From: Planctomycetota bacterium | Lineage (GTDB): Bacteria; Planctomycetota; SZUA-567 | DNA: 64,000 nucleotides | Assembly: GCA_031254915.1 (NCBI GenBank) | Contig: JAIRTL010000092.1 | Location: 1 to 64,000 of the forward strand | Direction of reading: 5' to 3' | In this document: positions 25,941 through 35,664 of the stretch, piece by piece | How the letters are laid out: every line of letters begins with the position of its first letter | Position numbering within the stretch: position 1 is the stretch's first letter | The notes under the pieces: model-generated | Seen by the model: the letters and a program-made list of their open reading frames with translations, nothing else | Database searches by the model: none | What the model was told of the DNA's origin: nothing | Position numbers and translations under genes: made by a program

Positions 25941-27692
25941 ATGAAGACGTATGCATTCGGGCGAGGAGGGCTCGCGGCGGTTCTGGCGGCGCTGACGCTG
26001 CTGGTCACCCTCCAGGGGGCGAGGGCGGAAAGCGCGATCGAGATCCTCAACCAGAGGGAAGAGGGACGGGCGTTCCGCATAGCCAGGCCGTACCGCCAGG
26101 TAAGGCTGGAACGGGTCCTCGCCGATCTCGAAAAGCTCTCCCCCGGCATCGCCTACCGGGTCAAGGCGCAAACAATCGAAGAGGAGGACGAACTCCTCGC
26201 CACCCCGGTCACCATGGAAATGGCCGGAGTGAATGTCGACACGGCGTTGAACTACCTCGCCGACCGGCTCAAGTTGATCATCAACCGCGACGACGCGGCC
26301 AACGGCGTCGTCTTTTTCGAGAAGGTCGCCCGGTTCACCGACATCTTCGACGGCGTCAGGCTCGGCGACGCCATCAATGAAATCACCCGCCGCGGCAGCG
26401 CCAACGTGGTGTTTTCGCCGATGGTGGATACCGACGCCCGCGTGTTCCTGACCTTCACCGACGTCCCCTGGCGCGAAGCGCTGGACAGCGTGCTGCGGGC
26501 GCACGGCTGCACCGTCCTTTTGGACGGCGGCGGCAAGATCATGCGCATCGCCACGACCGCCGAGGCGGATGTCCAGTTCGAGACGCGGTCCCGCCCGCTG
26601 CGCTACGTCCAGCCGGAAGGGTCGCATTTCCAGCCCGAGATCGTCAAGGCGGAGTTCAACGATTTTGTCGGGCGCAAGGGCGGCACCGGCATCGACGTCG
26701 GGAAATCCTTGATTCAGGTTCTCGAGCAGGTCAAGTCGGCGAACGGCAACGTCACCTACGAAAGCAGGACGAATACGCTCATCCTCCGGGATACGCCCGT
26801 GAAGATCCAGGAAATGCTCAAGCTTGTGGACGAGATCGATACGCCTCCGCAGCAGATTCTTATCGAAACGCGCATGCTCACTGTCGAAAGCGACCCGCAA
26901 TCGAAGCTTGGCGTTCGTTGGGGCACGGACGACGACGAGGGTCAGTACGCCGGCATCGGCGGCGGTGTGATGGGCGGATCGATGTGGGACGTCACCTGGC
27001 CGTGGGGGCCGAACAACAGCGGTCCCGACCTTTCTTCCGGGGATGTGGTGACCAAGGGAGTGATGGATCTCGCGGGGCTCCAGTTCTGGCTGCAGGCGGC
27101 CCAATTCGACAAGACCGTGAATATGGTCCAGGCGCCGCAGATTCTTGTGCTGGATAACGAGGAAGCTTCGGTGTTCATCGGCGATATCCGCACCTACGCG
27201 ACCATTTCGTCGACCCAGAACGAGACATCGACCAGCACGTCGATCACGGAAAAGGAAGTGCTTGTCGGCGTCCAGCTTCTGGTTATTCCGCATGTCTGCC
27301 GCGGAACGGACGAGATTATTCTCGAAGTCATTCCCAAGCAGAGCGACGATCCCGAGTTCCAGAGCATCACAGCCGGCACCTCAGCGCTGCGTATCCCGGA
27401 CAGGCTGCCCGTGAAGATGGTGCATACGAAGATGATGCTTCATTCCTCGGAGACGGGCGTCATCGCCGGCCTGTTCAAGGAAGAGACCCGCGAGGAGTCG
27501 AGGCGCGTCCCCGGCATCTCCAAGATTCCCGTGTTCGGCAAATTGTTCAATCATAGCGCCAACGACCTCAGGAAAATGAACAGCATGATCCTGGTGACGC
27601 CCACGATCATCCCGCCCCGCCATACCGAGGACTTCGACAACGAGATCGAATCCTTCCGCGAATCGCTGGCGGCGGCGATGAACTGCAGATAG
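25941..27692 (+). CDS. pilQ: PilQ-type outer-membrane secretin
   Basis: 583 aa with a signal peptide (about 1-30). There are STN/N0-like and N1 domains (about 35-270), including V-N-V-D-T-A-L-N-Y-L-A and V-P-W-R-E-A-L-D-S-V-L. The N3 segment ends in L-V-D-E-I-D-T-P-P-Q-Q-I-L-I-E. The secretin pore domain ends with V-P-G-I-S-K-I-P-V-F-G-K-L-F and the strand M-I-L-V-T-P-T-I-I. It forms the outer-membrane gate. There is a Gly/Met-rich loop at about 335-360. No pilB, pilT, pilC or pilin genes lie in the window, so pilus versus type II-like secretion cannot be decided here. Confidence 0.93.
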   Translation: MKTYAFGRGGLAAVLAALTLLVTLQGARAESAIEILNQREEGRAFRIARPYRQVRLERVLADLEKLSPGIAYRVKAQTIEEEDELLATPVTMEMAGVNVDTALNYLADRLKLIINRDDAANGVVFFEKVARFTDIFDGVRLGDAINEITRRGSANVVFSPMVDTDARVFLTFTDVPWREALDSVLRAHGCTVLLDGGGKIMRIATTAEADVQFETRSRPLRYVQPEGSHFQPEIVKAEFNDFVGRKGGTGIDVGKSLIQVLEQVKSANGNVTYESRTNTLILRDTPVKIQEMLKLVDEIDTPPQQILIETRMLTVESDPQSKLGVRWGTDDDEGQYAGIGGGVMGGSMWDVTWPWGPNNSGPDLSSGDVVTKGVMDLAGLQFWLQAAQFDKTVNMVQAPQILVLDNEEASVFIGDIRTYATISSTQNETSTSTSITEKEVLVGVQLLVIPHVCRGTDEIILEVIPKQSDDPEFQSITAGTSALRIPDRLPVKMVHTKMMLHSSETGVIAGLFKEETREESRRVPGISKIPVFGKLFNHSANDLRKMNSMILVTPTIIPPRHTEDFDNEIESFRESLAAAMNCR

Positions 27693-28050
27693 AAAAAGGA
27701 TATGCGCGAAAGCGCAGGGAAATTCGGATTCGAGAGAGGAAAGGACCGGCGCCCGCGGGACTCCCGCGAGCGCCGGATCCGCGTCCCGGGCGCGCGGAAG
27801 GGGACGAAAAATGCGGTTCAGGGTCATGTAATTCTGCCGATTGGCAAAGAGCGGGCAAGATGCTTTCCAATATATGGAGGTTGCCTGTCCTTTGGCCAAC
27901 GATATCCGGCGCGAGATCGGATAAAAAATCGGGAATCAAACGACCCTGGATGCGATTTGGCCCGCTTGACATGGAGCGTGCCGTTTCGGATAATGGGATT
28001 GCCTTGTCTTCCGCGAGTGGCGGAGGATCGCGGCGCGGAGATTCCCCCGT
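27693..28050. other. pilQ-lptD intergenic region
   Basis: No gene. It contains a very stable hairpin at 27746-27776 (15-bp arms CCGGCGCCCGCGGGA / TCCCGCGAGCGCCGG, one mismatch, 1-nt loop before fraying) without a T run. An AT-richer stretch follows, with the lptD promoter near the end. Confidence 0.6.
27966..27994 (+). promoter_or_regulatory. Sigma70-type promoter of lptD
   Basis: TTGACA (27966-27971), 17-bp spacer, GATAAT (27989-27994). The leader to the ATG is about 50 nt. This is one of the best promoter matches in the window. Confidence 0.8.
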
Positions 28051-30885
28051 ATGCCTAGAGCCGTGAAGAAGTGGGCGAACGCCTTGGCATCGGCCGTTCT
28101 GGCGGTCGCGATCGCCGTCGCCGCATCCTGTCCCGGCCATGCCCTGGATCTTGGGGGCGCGGGAGAGGGCGTCGGCGGCCTTCTCGGCGAAGGGCTTGAC
28201 TTCAAGGGCGGCATGCTCGACTGGGAGGAGGACGACGCCGGCCGCCGGGTCGCGATTCTGCGCAACTACGCTGTCATCATCCTGCCAAACCTCACCATTT
28301 CCGCCCGGAACATGGTGCTTAACGTCGAACTCCAGGAAGTATACGCGGAAGGGGACGTCGTCTTCGAGGAGAAGGACGGCAATTCCTTCATGTGCGACCA
28401 GCTTACCTTCAACTACCAGGAATGGAAGGGGTTGGCGAAAAACATCCGCTTGCGGGCGAAGATATCGTCCGGCGAAGCGCCGGTGCGCGATTTTCTGGAC
28501 GACGAACCGTCGATCAGCATGTCGCACGGCCAATCGCTCAACAACGCGATCGGCAGTCCGATCCGCCGGATGTACGTCTCCGCCGACGAACTTCGCGCCC
28601 ACGACCAGGACACCTTCGAACTGATCAACGCGAAAACCACCCCCGACGCCTTCGCGAAGCCGCACTGGCATTTCGAAACGCCCGCCGCGCTGCTGCGCCG
28701 GGACGAAAAAATCGAAGCCTACCACAACACCGTCAAGATCGGGCGTCTGCCTGTCCTCTATTTTCCGTATCTGATCCGCGACCTCCAATACGACTGGCCG
28801 TGGATGCGGGCCGAAGCCGGCCACAACTCCGACTTCGGCGTCTACGCCCGCACCCAATGGGCGTGGAGGCTCCGGGACAACCCGGGGGCCCTGTTCCAGA
28901 TGACGAAGATCATTTTCGATGTCGACTGGTTCAGCCGTCGCGGCGCCGGCCTCGGCATCGAGACGACCTACAAGGTCGGCGGCTGGGAGGACTCCCTCGG
29001 CAAGCTGAAGATATACGGCGTCTACGAGTACGCCATATCAAAAGGCCGGGACCGGAAGCGCGCCTTCGAAGACAACGACGACAAGATTTATTTCGATCAT
29101 TTCGATAACGGTCTTGCCCGGGTCGAACCCGACGCGCTCGGCAATAATCATCCCTTCAATCCCAGCCTGTACCGCAAGGACTTCCGCTGGGCGGTGGACT
29201 GGGAACACACGCAGCGCTTCAACGAATTGTGGGACATGCGCGCCGCCGTCCACCTGTACCACGACCGCGACTACCTGAGGGAATACGATTCCGCCAATTA
29301 CTGGAACGAAGTGGACCGCAAGAACATGTTCTCGCTGCGCCGGCTCGACAAGGACTGGGTGTTCGAGTTGGCCGCGGAGGCGCGGCTTTCGAACAAGTGG
29401 ATGGAGGGGGCGCAGTACTATCCGGAATTGCGCGCCGCCATTCCCGGCATGCAGTTGGGCGACCTTCCCCTGTTCCTGAAAAACGATCTTCGCGTCGGCC
29501 TGGTCGATTACGTCTTCGACGAGGACGAAGTCCGCTACACCCGCTGGCGCAACGACGGTCTTTGGGAGCGCGACCCGGAAACGAATCTTTCCACGAGCCG
29601 CCTCTGGAACGGCGATCATTACGGTTCCTTCTTCCGCGCCTTCAACGAGATCAGCCTGGAAGCGCCTCTGAAGCTGTTCGACGCGGTGACGGTCAAGCCG
29701 TGGGTCGGGCTCCGGACCGCCTATTACGAGGACACCCTCGGCAAGCCGCTCGACGCGGCCGCAATCGGGATGTTGCCGGGCACGTCCGACTATTATAACG
29801 CCATGGTCTTCACCCGCGACCAGATGCGCAGAAAAGGCGGCTCCGACACCTATCACGCCGTCCCCTTCGGCGTCGACATCGCGAGCCGCTTCTACACCAT
29901 CTTCGGCGCGAGCGACCAGTGGCGCTTCATCAGCGAACCGACCCTCGCCTATCTCGAAAACACCAAGCCGAGCCACGACTCCCGGCGCGAGTTGTACATC
30001 GTCGACGAACACGACGTCTACTTCCGGCAGCGCAAGCTGGGCTTCGACTTCCACGGCACCCTTCAGCGCCGCAATTACGGCGACGCCCCCGGCGCCGACG
30101 TCCCGCACCGGGACGTGCTCGACTTCAGCCTCGCCTTCAATTATTATCCGCGCCGCGACGACCGGCTCAGGTTCAACGCCGGCGAAAGCGTGAGCGACAT
30201 CGAGTTCGACATGACCTGGCGGCCGATGGACAGACTGTCCCTCGAAATGGGGTTGATGTACGATCCGGCCGAAGGGCGTCTCAAGCGCGGCCTTTTCCGC
30301 GCCGGCTGGCAGTTCTCGAACCTGATGCGCTTCACCGCCGCGCATTACCATTACAGCGAGGATTACTGGTACACGGGCGGATTCATGCCCTATACGCCCA
30401 AAGTCGAGTGGGAGCCGGACAACCCCGGCCAGCCCGGGCTTGGCGTTCATCCCGTGCTCGAACGCCTCGATCCGTCCGACCAGACGGTTCTCGCCGTGCG
30501 CACCAAACTGTGGAACGATTCGAGCCACTACTCTCTGGAAGCGGCCGCGACCTACGAATGGCGCGATTCCTCCGGGGATTGGCGTCGGGAACGCACCGGC
30601 GTCCGGCACGGCCTGAACAAATACCGCGTCACGCTTTATCGCGACGTCGACACGTTCGAAATGTCCCTGAGCTACGTCCGCAACCGCTACAAGAACGACC
30701 ACGGCGTCTACTTCTCGATCTCGCCGAAAAGCTTCATGGGCTTCGACCGTCCGCCCCCGACCTATTCCGGCGCGGTGGCGGAAATGGAGCAGGGGAGATA
30801 TTCGGACGCGGAATATTACTATGCGACCGAGTACCGCATCGACGCCCCGGTCTCCGACGCCGACCTCAAGGACGTGCAGTTCTAA
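28051..30885 (+). CDS. lptD: LPS-assembly protein LptD (OstA/Imp)
   Basis: 944 aa. Signal peptide (cleavage near G-H-A). The OstA-like N-domain has repeating strands (Y-A-V-I-I-L-P-N-L-T-I-S-A, V-Y-A-E-G-D-V-V-F). The LptD core follows with L-P-V-L-Y-F-P-Y-L (about 231-239), then a large beta-barrel rich in Trp, Tyr and charged turns. It inserts LPS into the outer leaflet with LptE, which was not identified here. The usual paired cysteines for disulphide maturation are scarce (C113 and few others), so an E. coli-like disulphide relay is unlikely. Confidence 0.92.
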   Translation: MPRAVKKWANALASAVLAVAIAVAASCPGHALDLGGAGEGVGGLLGEGLDFKGGMLDWEEDDAGRRVAILRNYAVIILPNLTISARNMVLNVELQEVYAEGDVVFEEKDGNSFMCDQLTFNYQEWKGLAKNIRLRAKISSGEAPVRDFLDDEPSISMSHGQSLNNAIGSPIRRMYVSADELRAHDQDTFELINAKTTPDAFAKPHWHFETPAALLRRDEKIEAYHNTVKIGRLPVLYFPYLIRDLQYDWPWMRAEAGHNSDFGVYARTQWAWRLRDNPGALFQMTKIIFDVDWFSRRGAGLGIETTYKVGGWEDSLGKLKIYGVYEYAISKGRDRKRAFEDNDDKIYFDHFDNGLARVEPDALGNNHPFNPSLYRKDFRWAVDWEHTQRFNELWDMRAAVHLYHDRDYLREYDSANYWNEVDRKNMFSLRRLDKDWVFELAAEARLSNKWMEGAQYYPELRAAIPGMQLGDLPLFLKNDLRVGLVDYVFDEDEVRYTRWRNDGLWERDPETNLSTSRLWNGDHYGSFFRAFNEISLEAPLKLFDAVTVKPWVGLRTAYYEDTLGKPLDAAAIGMLPGTSDYYNAMVFTRDQMRRKGGSDTYHAVPFGVDIASRFYTIFGASDQWRFISEPTLAYLENTKPSHDSRRELYIVDEHDVYFRQRKLGFDFHGTLQRRNYGDAPGADVPHRDVLDFSLAFNYYPRRDDRLRFNAGESVSDIEFDMTWRPMDRLSLEMGLMYDPAEGRLKRGLFRAGWQFSNLMRFTAAHYHYSEDYWYTGGFMPYTPKVEWEPDNPGQPGLGVHPVLERLDPSDQTVLAVRTKLWNDSSHYSLEAAATYEWRDSSGDWRRERTGVRHGLNKYRVTLYRDVDTFEMSLSYVRNRYKNDHGVYFSISPKSFMGFDRPPPTYSGAVAEMEQGRYSDAEYYYATEYRIDAPVSDADLKDVQF

Positions 30886-30939
30886 AACGCTCGAGGGACG
30901 CGTCATAGTCGCGCATTGCGCATAATTGACCGTTTGCCC

Positions 30940-30963
30940 GGCAGCTTCCCGCGCGAGGCTGCC
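30940..30963 (+). terminator. Weak terminator-like hairpin after lptD
   Basis: Stem GGCAGC / GCTGCC with a 12-nt loop, followed by AGTTTGTTTG. The T run is interrupted; ruvB begins 30 bp later. Confidence 0.35.
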
Positions 30964-30992
30964 AGTTTGTTTGCCAGGGGTGGCCGCCAGTC

Positions 30993-32000
30993 ATGACTTC
31001 GGACGCATTCAACCCGCAAACCGCCGAACGCGCCTTCGAAAACCGGCTGCGGCCGAAACGTTTCGAGGACTTCCCCGGACAGGACCGGATACGCGAGAAT
31101 CTTCGCATCTACATCGAGGCGGCGAAGCGGCGCGGCGAGCCGCTCGACCACATCCTCTTTTCCGGCCCCCCGGGTCTCGGGAAAACCACCCTCGCCGGCA
31201 TCGTCGCCGCCGAGCTGGGGGTGGAGTCGCATACGACCTCCGGTCCGGCGCTGGAGCGCCCGGCCGATCTCGCCGGGCTGCTGACCAGCCTCGGCGAGGG
31301 GCACATCCTTTTCGTCGACGAGGTGCACCGGCTCTCGAACGTGGTGGAGGAATATCTGTATTCAGCGATGGAGGACTGGGCGATCGACATCGTCATGGAT
31401 TCCGGCCTCTACGCGAAAAGCATCCATCTCACGATTCCACGCTTCACCCTCGTCGGCGCGACGACCCGCGAAGGCCTTCTTACGGCGCCCTTCCGCGCCA
31501 GGTTCGGCATCAGCGAGCGCCTGGACTATTACGCCCCGAACGAACTCCAGACAATCATCCGCCGCTCCGCCGCGATTCTCGGCGTGGAACTCGCGGACGG
31601 GGGGTCGCTCGAACTGGCGCGACGCTCGCGGGGAACGCCCAGAATCGCCAACCGCTTCCTCGCCCGCGCCCGCGACGTCGCCGAGGTGAAGGCGGCGGGG
31701 GTGATCGATATCGACGTCGCCGTCGAGACGCTGCGCATGCTCGGCGTCGATGAAAACGGCCTCGCCGAGATGGACCGGCGCATCCTCCATACCCTCGCCC
31801 AACACGACGGCGGCCCGGTCGGCCTCAAGACGATGGCGGTCACCGTCGGCGAGACCGAGGACACGCTTGAAAACGTCCACGAGCCCTTCCTTCTCCGCGA
31901 AGGCTATATTCTCAAGACGCCGGCGGGAAGAAAGCTCGCTCCCCTCGGCTGGAACGCCGTCCAGAACGGCCGCGCGGCCGGACCGGGCGCGCTGTGTTGA
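30993..32000 (+). CDS. ruvB: Holliday junction branch-migration ATPase RuvB
   Basis: 335 aa, the standard length. N-terminal R-P-K-R-F-E-D-F-P-G-Q, Walker A G-P-P-G-L-G-K-T (58-65), Walker B F-V-D-E-V-H-R-L, sensor A-T-T-R-E-G, arginine-finger region P-F-R-A-R-F-G, and a C-terminal winged helix with the normal ending (T-P-A-G-R-K-L). It drives branch migration with RuvA; ruvA and ruvC are not adjacent. The next gene follows after 40 bp. Confidence 0.97.
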   Translation: MTSDAFNPQTAERAFENRLRPKRFEDFPGQDRIRENLRIYIEAAKRRGEPLDHILFSGPPGLGKTTLAGIVAAELGVESHTTSGPALERPADLAGLLTSLGEGHILFVDEVHRLSNVVEEYLYSAMEDWAIDIVMDSGLYAKSIHLTIPRFTLVGATTREGLLTAPFRARFGISERLDYYAPNELQTIIRRSAAILGVELADGGSLELARRSRGTPRIANRFLARARDVAEVKAAGVIDIDVAVETLRMLGVDENGLAEMDRRILHTLAQHDGGPVGLKTMAVTVGETEDTLENVHEPFLLREGYILKTPAGRKLAPLGWNAVQNGRAAGPGALC

Positions 32001-32040
32001 GGCGTCGACGCCTTCGGCCTCTTTTCACTGGAGACACGCC

Positions 32041-32883
32041 ATGAGTGAAACGCTCCGCCAACGGATCGACGGCGCCGTCGACTACATCAAGGCCAGGACC
32101 GACATCGAACCGCGCCTGGCGATCGTTCTCGGCACCGGCCTGGGCAATCTCGCCTCGGCGGTGGAGGACAAGGTGGAAATCCCCTACGACGAGATTCCCG
32201 GCTTCGTGCGGTCGACGGTGAAAAGCCACAAGGGGCAGGTGATGCTCGGCCGTTTCGCCGGCGTGCCGGCGCTCATGCTCGAGGGCAGGTTCCACCACTA
32301 CGAGGGTTTCAGCCTGGAACAGGTCACTTTTCCCGTCCGCGTCGCCAGGGCGCTCGGCGCCGGAACGCTGATCGTCACCAACGCCTGCGGCAGCCTCAAC
32401 CCCCTGCACGACAAGGGGGACATCATGCTCATCGAAGACCACATCAACCTCATGGGCGTCAACCCCCTCGTCGGTCCCAACGACGACAGCCTCGGCCCCC
32501 GCTTCCCGGACATGGCCGAGCCGTATTCGAAAACGCTCACCGACCTCGCCGAGGGGATCGCGGTCGAGAACCGCATCAAGGTGCGGCGCGGCGTGTACGC
32601 CGCCATGACCGGACCCTGCCTCGAGACGAGGGCGGAATACAGGATGCTCCGGATTATGGGCGCCGACGGCGTCGGCATGAGCACGGTTCCCGAGGTGATC
32701 GTCGCGGTCCATGCCGGATTCAAGACCCTGGGCATTGCGGTGCTCACGGACGCGTGCCTTCCAGACGCGCTCAAGCCCTGCGACATCGACGAAATAATCG
32801 CAACAGCCAATTCCGCCGCGCCGAAACTTGAAAAACTCATCCTGGAATTCGTACGTACGGCCGGGGCCGGGGCGGTTATATAA
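32041..32883 (+). CDS. Purine nucleoside phosphorylase
   Basis: 280 aa, trimeric (PNP/MTAP) family. Phosphate-site V-L-G-T-G-L-G (about 29-35), the Y-E-G (H-H-Y-E-G-F) segment, T-N-A-C-G-S-L and M-S-T-V-P-E-V with the base-binding region near T-D-A-C. The usual T-N-A-A-G has Cys in place of the second Ala, and the base-recognition Asn (typically T-N) reads T-D, a change reported to alter 6-oxo/6-amino purine preference. It cleaves purine nucleosides with phosphate. Start is ATG 32041; the frame upstream belongs to ruvB noise. Confidence 0.92.
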   Translation: MSETLRQRIDGAVDYIKARTDIEPRLAIVLGTGLGNLASAVEDKVEIPYDEIPGFVRSTVKSHKGQVMLGRFAGVPALMLEGRFHHYEGFSLEQVTFPVRVARALGAGTLIVTNACGSLNPLHDKGDIMLIEDHINLMGVNPLVGPNDDSLGPRFPDMAEPYSKTLTDLAEGIAVENRIKVRRGVYAAMTGPCLETRAEYRMLRIMGADGVGMSTVPEVIVAVHAGFKTLGIAVLTDACLPDALKPCDIDEIIATANSAAPKLEKLILEFVRTAGAGAVI

Positions 32884-33001
32884 CGCGTTTTCGAAAATGC
32901 CGATCGAGCCTCGCGGTCTCCGGCGCGCCGGCGCCGGCCGCGCCCGGCGTGGAAAGATCAGTCGTAGATCAGTCGTTCGCGGGAACGCGACAGGGGCATG
33001 C

Positions 33002-33895
33002 GTGGCCAAACGACAACGGAGCCAGGTTGAGCGCTACCATGACCGAGTCGCCGGACTCTACGACACCATCTACGACGGCGATCCGTACTGGGAAGTCGTT
33101 TTTCAAATTACCTGGCGGCACCTTCTCCGCCACTTCCCGAAGGATATGGGGACGCGCTGCCTCGATGTCGGCTGCGGCACCGGCCGTTGGGGGATGCGCT
33201 TCGCGAAGGCGGGCTACCGCACCGACTTTCTCGATATCTCCCGGAAAATGCTCGACCAGGTCGGCGGCAAACTCGCCGCGCTCGGCCGGCCCCGCTCGGA
33301 CATTTTCGCCATGCCCGGCGCGCCGCGCCCGGACCTCCCCGACGACTCCCGCCCGCTTCTCTGGCATGCGGCGCTGGACGACCTGTCGGCGCTGCCGTCC
33401 GGGGCGTACGGGTTCATCGTCTGGCAGGGGGATCCGCTGAACTGCGCCGAAAAGCCCGGGAAGGCGTTCAGGGAAATGGCGCGGCTCCTCGCGCCCGGGG
33501 GCGTGATGGCGATGTCGGTGGACAACCGCCTGCAGGGAATTTACCACTATTTCAAGGACGGGGACGTCAAGGGGCTGGCGGAATTTCTGCGCACGGGAAA
33601 AACCAACTGGATCACCGACGACCCGGAAGAACGCTACCGCATCACCATGTTCACGCCGGGACAGATCCGCGCCATGTGCCGGGAGCGCGGACTTGAACTC
33701 GTCTCCCTTGTCGGGAAGACGGTTCTTCCCCTGCGCCGCTTCCGGGGGCTGTTGGACGATCCCGGGAAACGCGCCGAATTGACCCGCCTCGAGGAATCGC
33801 TGCACGCCGAGGAAGCGCTTTTCGCCAACGCCGCGCACCTCGAATTCATCGCGAGAAAGCCGGAGCGACACGTCTCCCGCCAATTTGACGCATGA
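33002..33895 (+). CDS. Class I SAM-dependent methyltransferase
   Basis: 297 aa from GTG 33002 (AGGGGC 5 bp upstream). The SAM motif C-L-D-V-G-C-G-T-G-R-W-G lies at about 53-64 and motif II F-L-D-I-S near 76. A post-motif region F-R-E-M-A-R-L-L-A-P-G-G-V-M-A-M-S follows. N-terminal Y-H-D-R-V-A-G-L-Y-D is common in UbiE/Methyltransf_11-type enzymes. Acceptor unknown (lipid, quinone or small metabolite). Its 3' end abuts R1-C, and it is convergent with lepB. Confidence 0.8.
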   Translation: MAKRQRSQVERYHDRVAGLYDTIYDGDPYWEVVFQITWRHLLRHFPKDMGTRCLDVGCGTGRWGMRFAKAGYRTDFLDISRKMLDQVGGKLAALGRPRSDIFAMPGAPRPDLPDDSRPLLWHAALDDLSALPSGAYGFIVWQGDPLNCAEKPGKAFREMARLLAPGGVMAMSVDNRLQGIYHYFKDGDVKGLAEFLRTGKTNWITDDPEERYRITMFTPGQIRAMCRERGLELVSLVGKTVLPLRRFRGLLDDPGKRAELTRLEESLHAEEALFANAAHLEFIARKPERHVSRQFDA

Positions 33896-33903
33896 GTGAT
33901 TGC

Positions 33904-34023
33904 ATGCTGTTCGCGCCTCGAGGCAGTGATTCCCCCGATTGCGCGCGGTCATGAAATGGCCAAGGGAAACGAATGCGGAGTGGGGCGACCCCCATACGCC
34001 GTTTTCACAATTTCGGACCGCGC
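33904..34023 (+). repeat. Dispersed repeat R1, copy C (120 bp)
   Basis: It begins ATGCTGTTCGCGCCTCGAGG and ends TTTCGGACCGCGC. It aligns over exactly 120 bp with copy B, sharing GATTCCC, CATGAAATGG, CAAGGGAA, GACCCCCATA-like and GTTTTCACAATTTCGG blocks. It fills the space between the convergent methyltransferase and lepB genes, ending 9 bp before the lepB stop. Confidence 0.8.
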
Positions 34024-34031
34024 CAGGGTTA

Positions 34032-35657
34032 TTACTCGGGGCGGGGGATGACGCCGAGGCGATCCGGCGGCCACCACACGAAGAGGGCGGGACCGCGCAG
34101 ATGATTGAGCGGCACCGGGCCCCAGCTCCGCGCGTCGTACGAACTGACGCAATGGTCGCCCATGGGGAAAAAACTTTCGTTGTTGATGTAGATCTCGCCC
34201 TGCGAACCGATCTGGTCGAACTTGTCGTCCTCGTACCGTTCCCAACCGCTGTAATAGAAGACGTCGCGGTCGATCTTGACGTTATACAACGACGCGCCGC
34301 TTCCGCCGGCCGACAGCCGCACCCCGGACGAACGCGGCAGGGAGCGCGGCGACGGCCTTCTGTCGTCCCATATCTGGACGTCGAGGAACAGCTTCCGCGA
34401 TTCGCCGACAAACACCCGCGCCCTGCCGTCCGCCACATAGAATTCAAGCCGTTCGCGCCGGCCCGGCGCGAGGTCGGCGAGCGCCCGGTGCTCCGGAAGG
34501 GACGGCGCGCCGTTGACGCGAAGTTCTATCCTGCCGTCCGCGTTGAAGCGCGCCTCGACGTTTCTGTTGTCCTCGGAAAGGCGCACGCCGAGCCACGAGT
34601 CGTTTCGCGACAGGGCGGCGTCCAGGACGGTACGCAGGTCCGGGACAATGCGGTAGTCGTATTGCCGGTAGGAGTCCTCACCCTGGCGGGCGTACATCGG
34701 GTTGACGGCGTAACGGCCTTCGAGCGGCAACCCCGACCGGCGATGGTAGAATACCGCCGCCGTTTCCGGCGCCAGCGTTCCGCATTCGGGGCAGCGGGCG
34801 GCCGCATTGTGGGTCTTGATCGTCTTGACGAAGATCGCGCCGCAGGGTTCGCCGTTTCCCTTCGTCGCCGGACAGCGGAACTGGACCGGCTGGCGGAGGG
34901 TGTAGCGGTCGGGAATCCCGGGAAGCTCGGGAAGGTTTTCCTTGCGCCGTCCGGCCGGGACGCGAGGCCGGTAATCGAGGGTGGTCTCCCCGTCGCCGGG
35001 GAGAAGCGTCAGCGGGCCGCCCCGGGGGAGCTCCACTTCCCCGTTGACGCGCCAGAATTCCGGCAGTTCGTTTTCCCGCAAGTCGGAGAAACACTCCTCG
35101 TAGACGTTGAGCCACATCCCCGACTGCACGGTATCGGGTTTGACGAGCCTGGCGTATTCCCGCTCGCCGTCCCGTTTTGCCCAGACGTCCCCCTTGGCGA
35201 TGGCGAGCGTTTCACCGGGCAGGCCGACCATGCGCTTGACGAAGTTCTGCCCCCGGTATTGTTCGACCTCGTAATCGGCGTCGCTGCGCTTGGCCGCCTC
35301 GTAGGGGAACTCGAACACCGCCACTTCCCAGCGTTTGATCGGTCGGAAGCGGTAGGACAATTTCGAGCAGAAGATGCGGTCGCCGCCGTCCGGCCTGCCG
35401 TGGAGCGCCGTTTCCATGCTGCCGGAGGGGATGAGGTAGACGTCGAAGACGTATGCCTTGATGACGAGCGCGATCGCGATCGCGCCCGCGAGGACGAGGA
35501 TGAAATCCATGCCCGCCTTGAGGGGGGAATCGGGCCTCTTGTCGTCCTTCTCCGGCGCCTTGCCGGGTTCGTCCCGCGTCGGGGCCGCCGCTTCGCGGAG
35601 CGCCGGACCTTTGGCGCCGCCGTCCGCGGCCGGGAATTTCTTTCGCTTTTTTGCCAT
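34032..35657 (-). CDS. lepB: Signal peptidase I with a large zinc-ribbon-containing insert
   Basis: 541 aa; usual LepB is 180-320. A basic, Pro-rich cytoplasmic leader (1-45), one membrane helix (about 50-70), then catalytic Ser80 in I-P-S-G-S-M and Lys141 in F-V-K-R-M-V-G-L-P-G-E. The final box with M-G-D-H and S-x-D-S/A-R-x-W-G lies about 360 residues later (M-G-D-H-C-V-S-S-Y-D-A-R-S-W-G). The intervening insert (about 190-480) includes C-P-x8-C and C-P-E-C pairs that can form a zinc ribbon, and a beta-rich part resembling a concanavalin-like domain. It processes exported proteins. The downstream end touches R1-C. Confidence 0.9.
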   Translation of the reverse strand: MAKKRKKFPAADGGAKGPALREAAAPTRDEPGKAPEKDDKRPDSPLKAGMDFILVLAGAIAIALVIKAYVFDVYLIPSGSMETALHGRPDGGDRIFCSKLSYRFRPIKRWEVAVFEFPYEAAKRSDADYEVEQYRGQNFVKRMVGLPGETLAIAKGDVWAKRDGEREYARLVKPDTVQSGMWLNVYEECFSDLRENELPEFWRVNGEVELPRGGPLTLLPGDGETTLDYRPRVPAGRRKENLPELPGIPDRYTLRQPVQFRCPATKGNGEPCGAIFVKTIKTHNAAARCPECGTLAPETAAVFYHRRSGLPLEGRYAVNPMYARQGEDSYRQYDYRIVPDLRTVLDAALSRNDSWLGVRLSEDNRNVEARFNADGRIELRVNGAPSLPEHRALADLAPGRRERLEFYVADGRARVFVGESRKLFLDVQIWDDRRPSPRSLPRSSGVRLSAGGSGASLYNVKIDRDVFYYSGWERYEDDKFDQIGSQGEIYINNESFFPMGDHCVSSYDARSWGPVPLNHLRGPALFVWWPPDRLGVIPRPE

Positions 35658-35664
35658 CCGCTCA

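Noticed and set aside
29038-30906. A 622-codon minus-strand frame opposite lptD
   Set aside because: Antisense shadow of LptD codon bias; no motif, start context or promoter.
30926-30931. TTGACC as a ruvB promoter -35
   Set aside because: No -10 box at a suitable distance; ruvB may be read from lptD.
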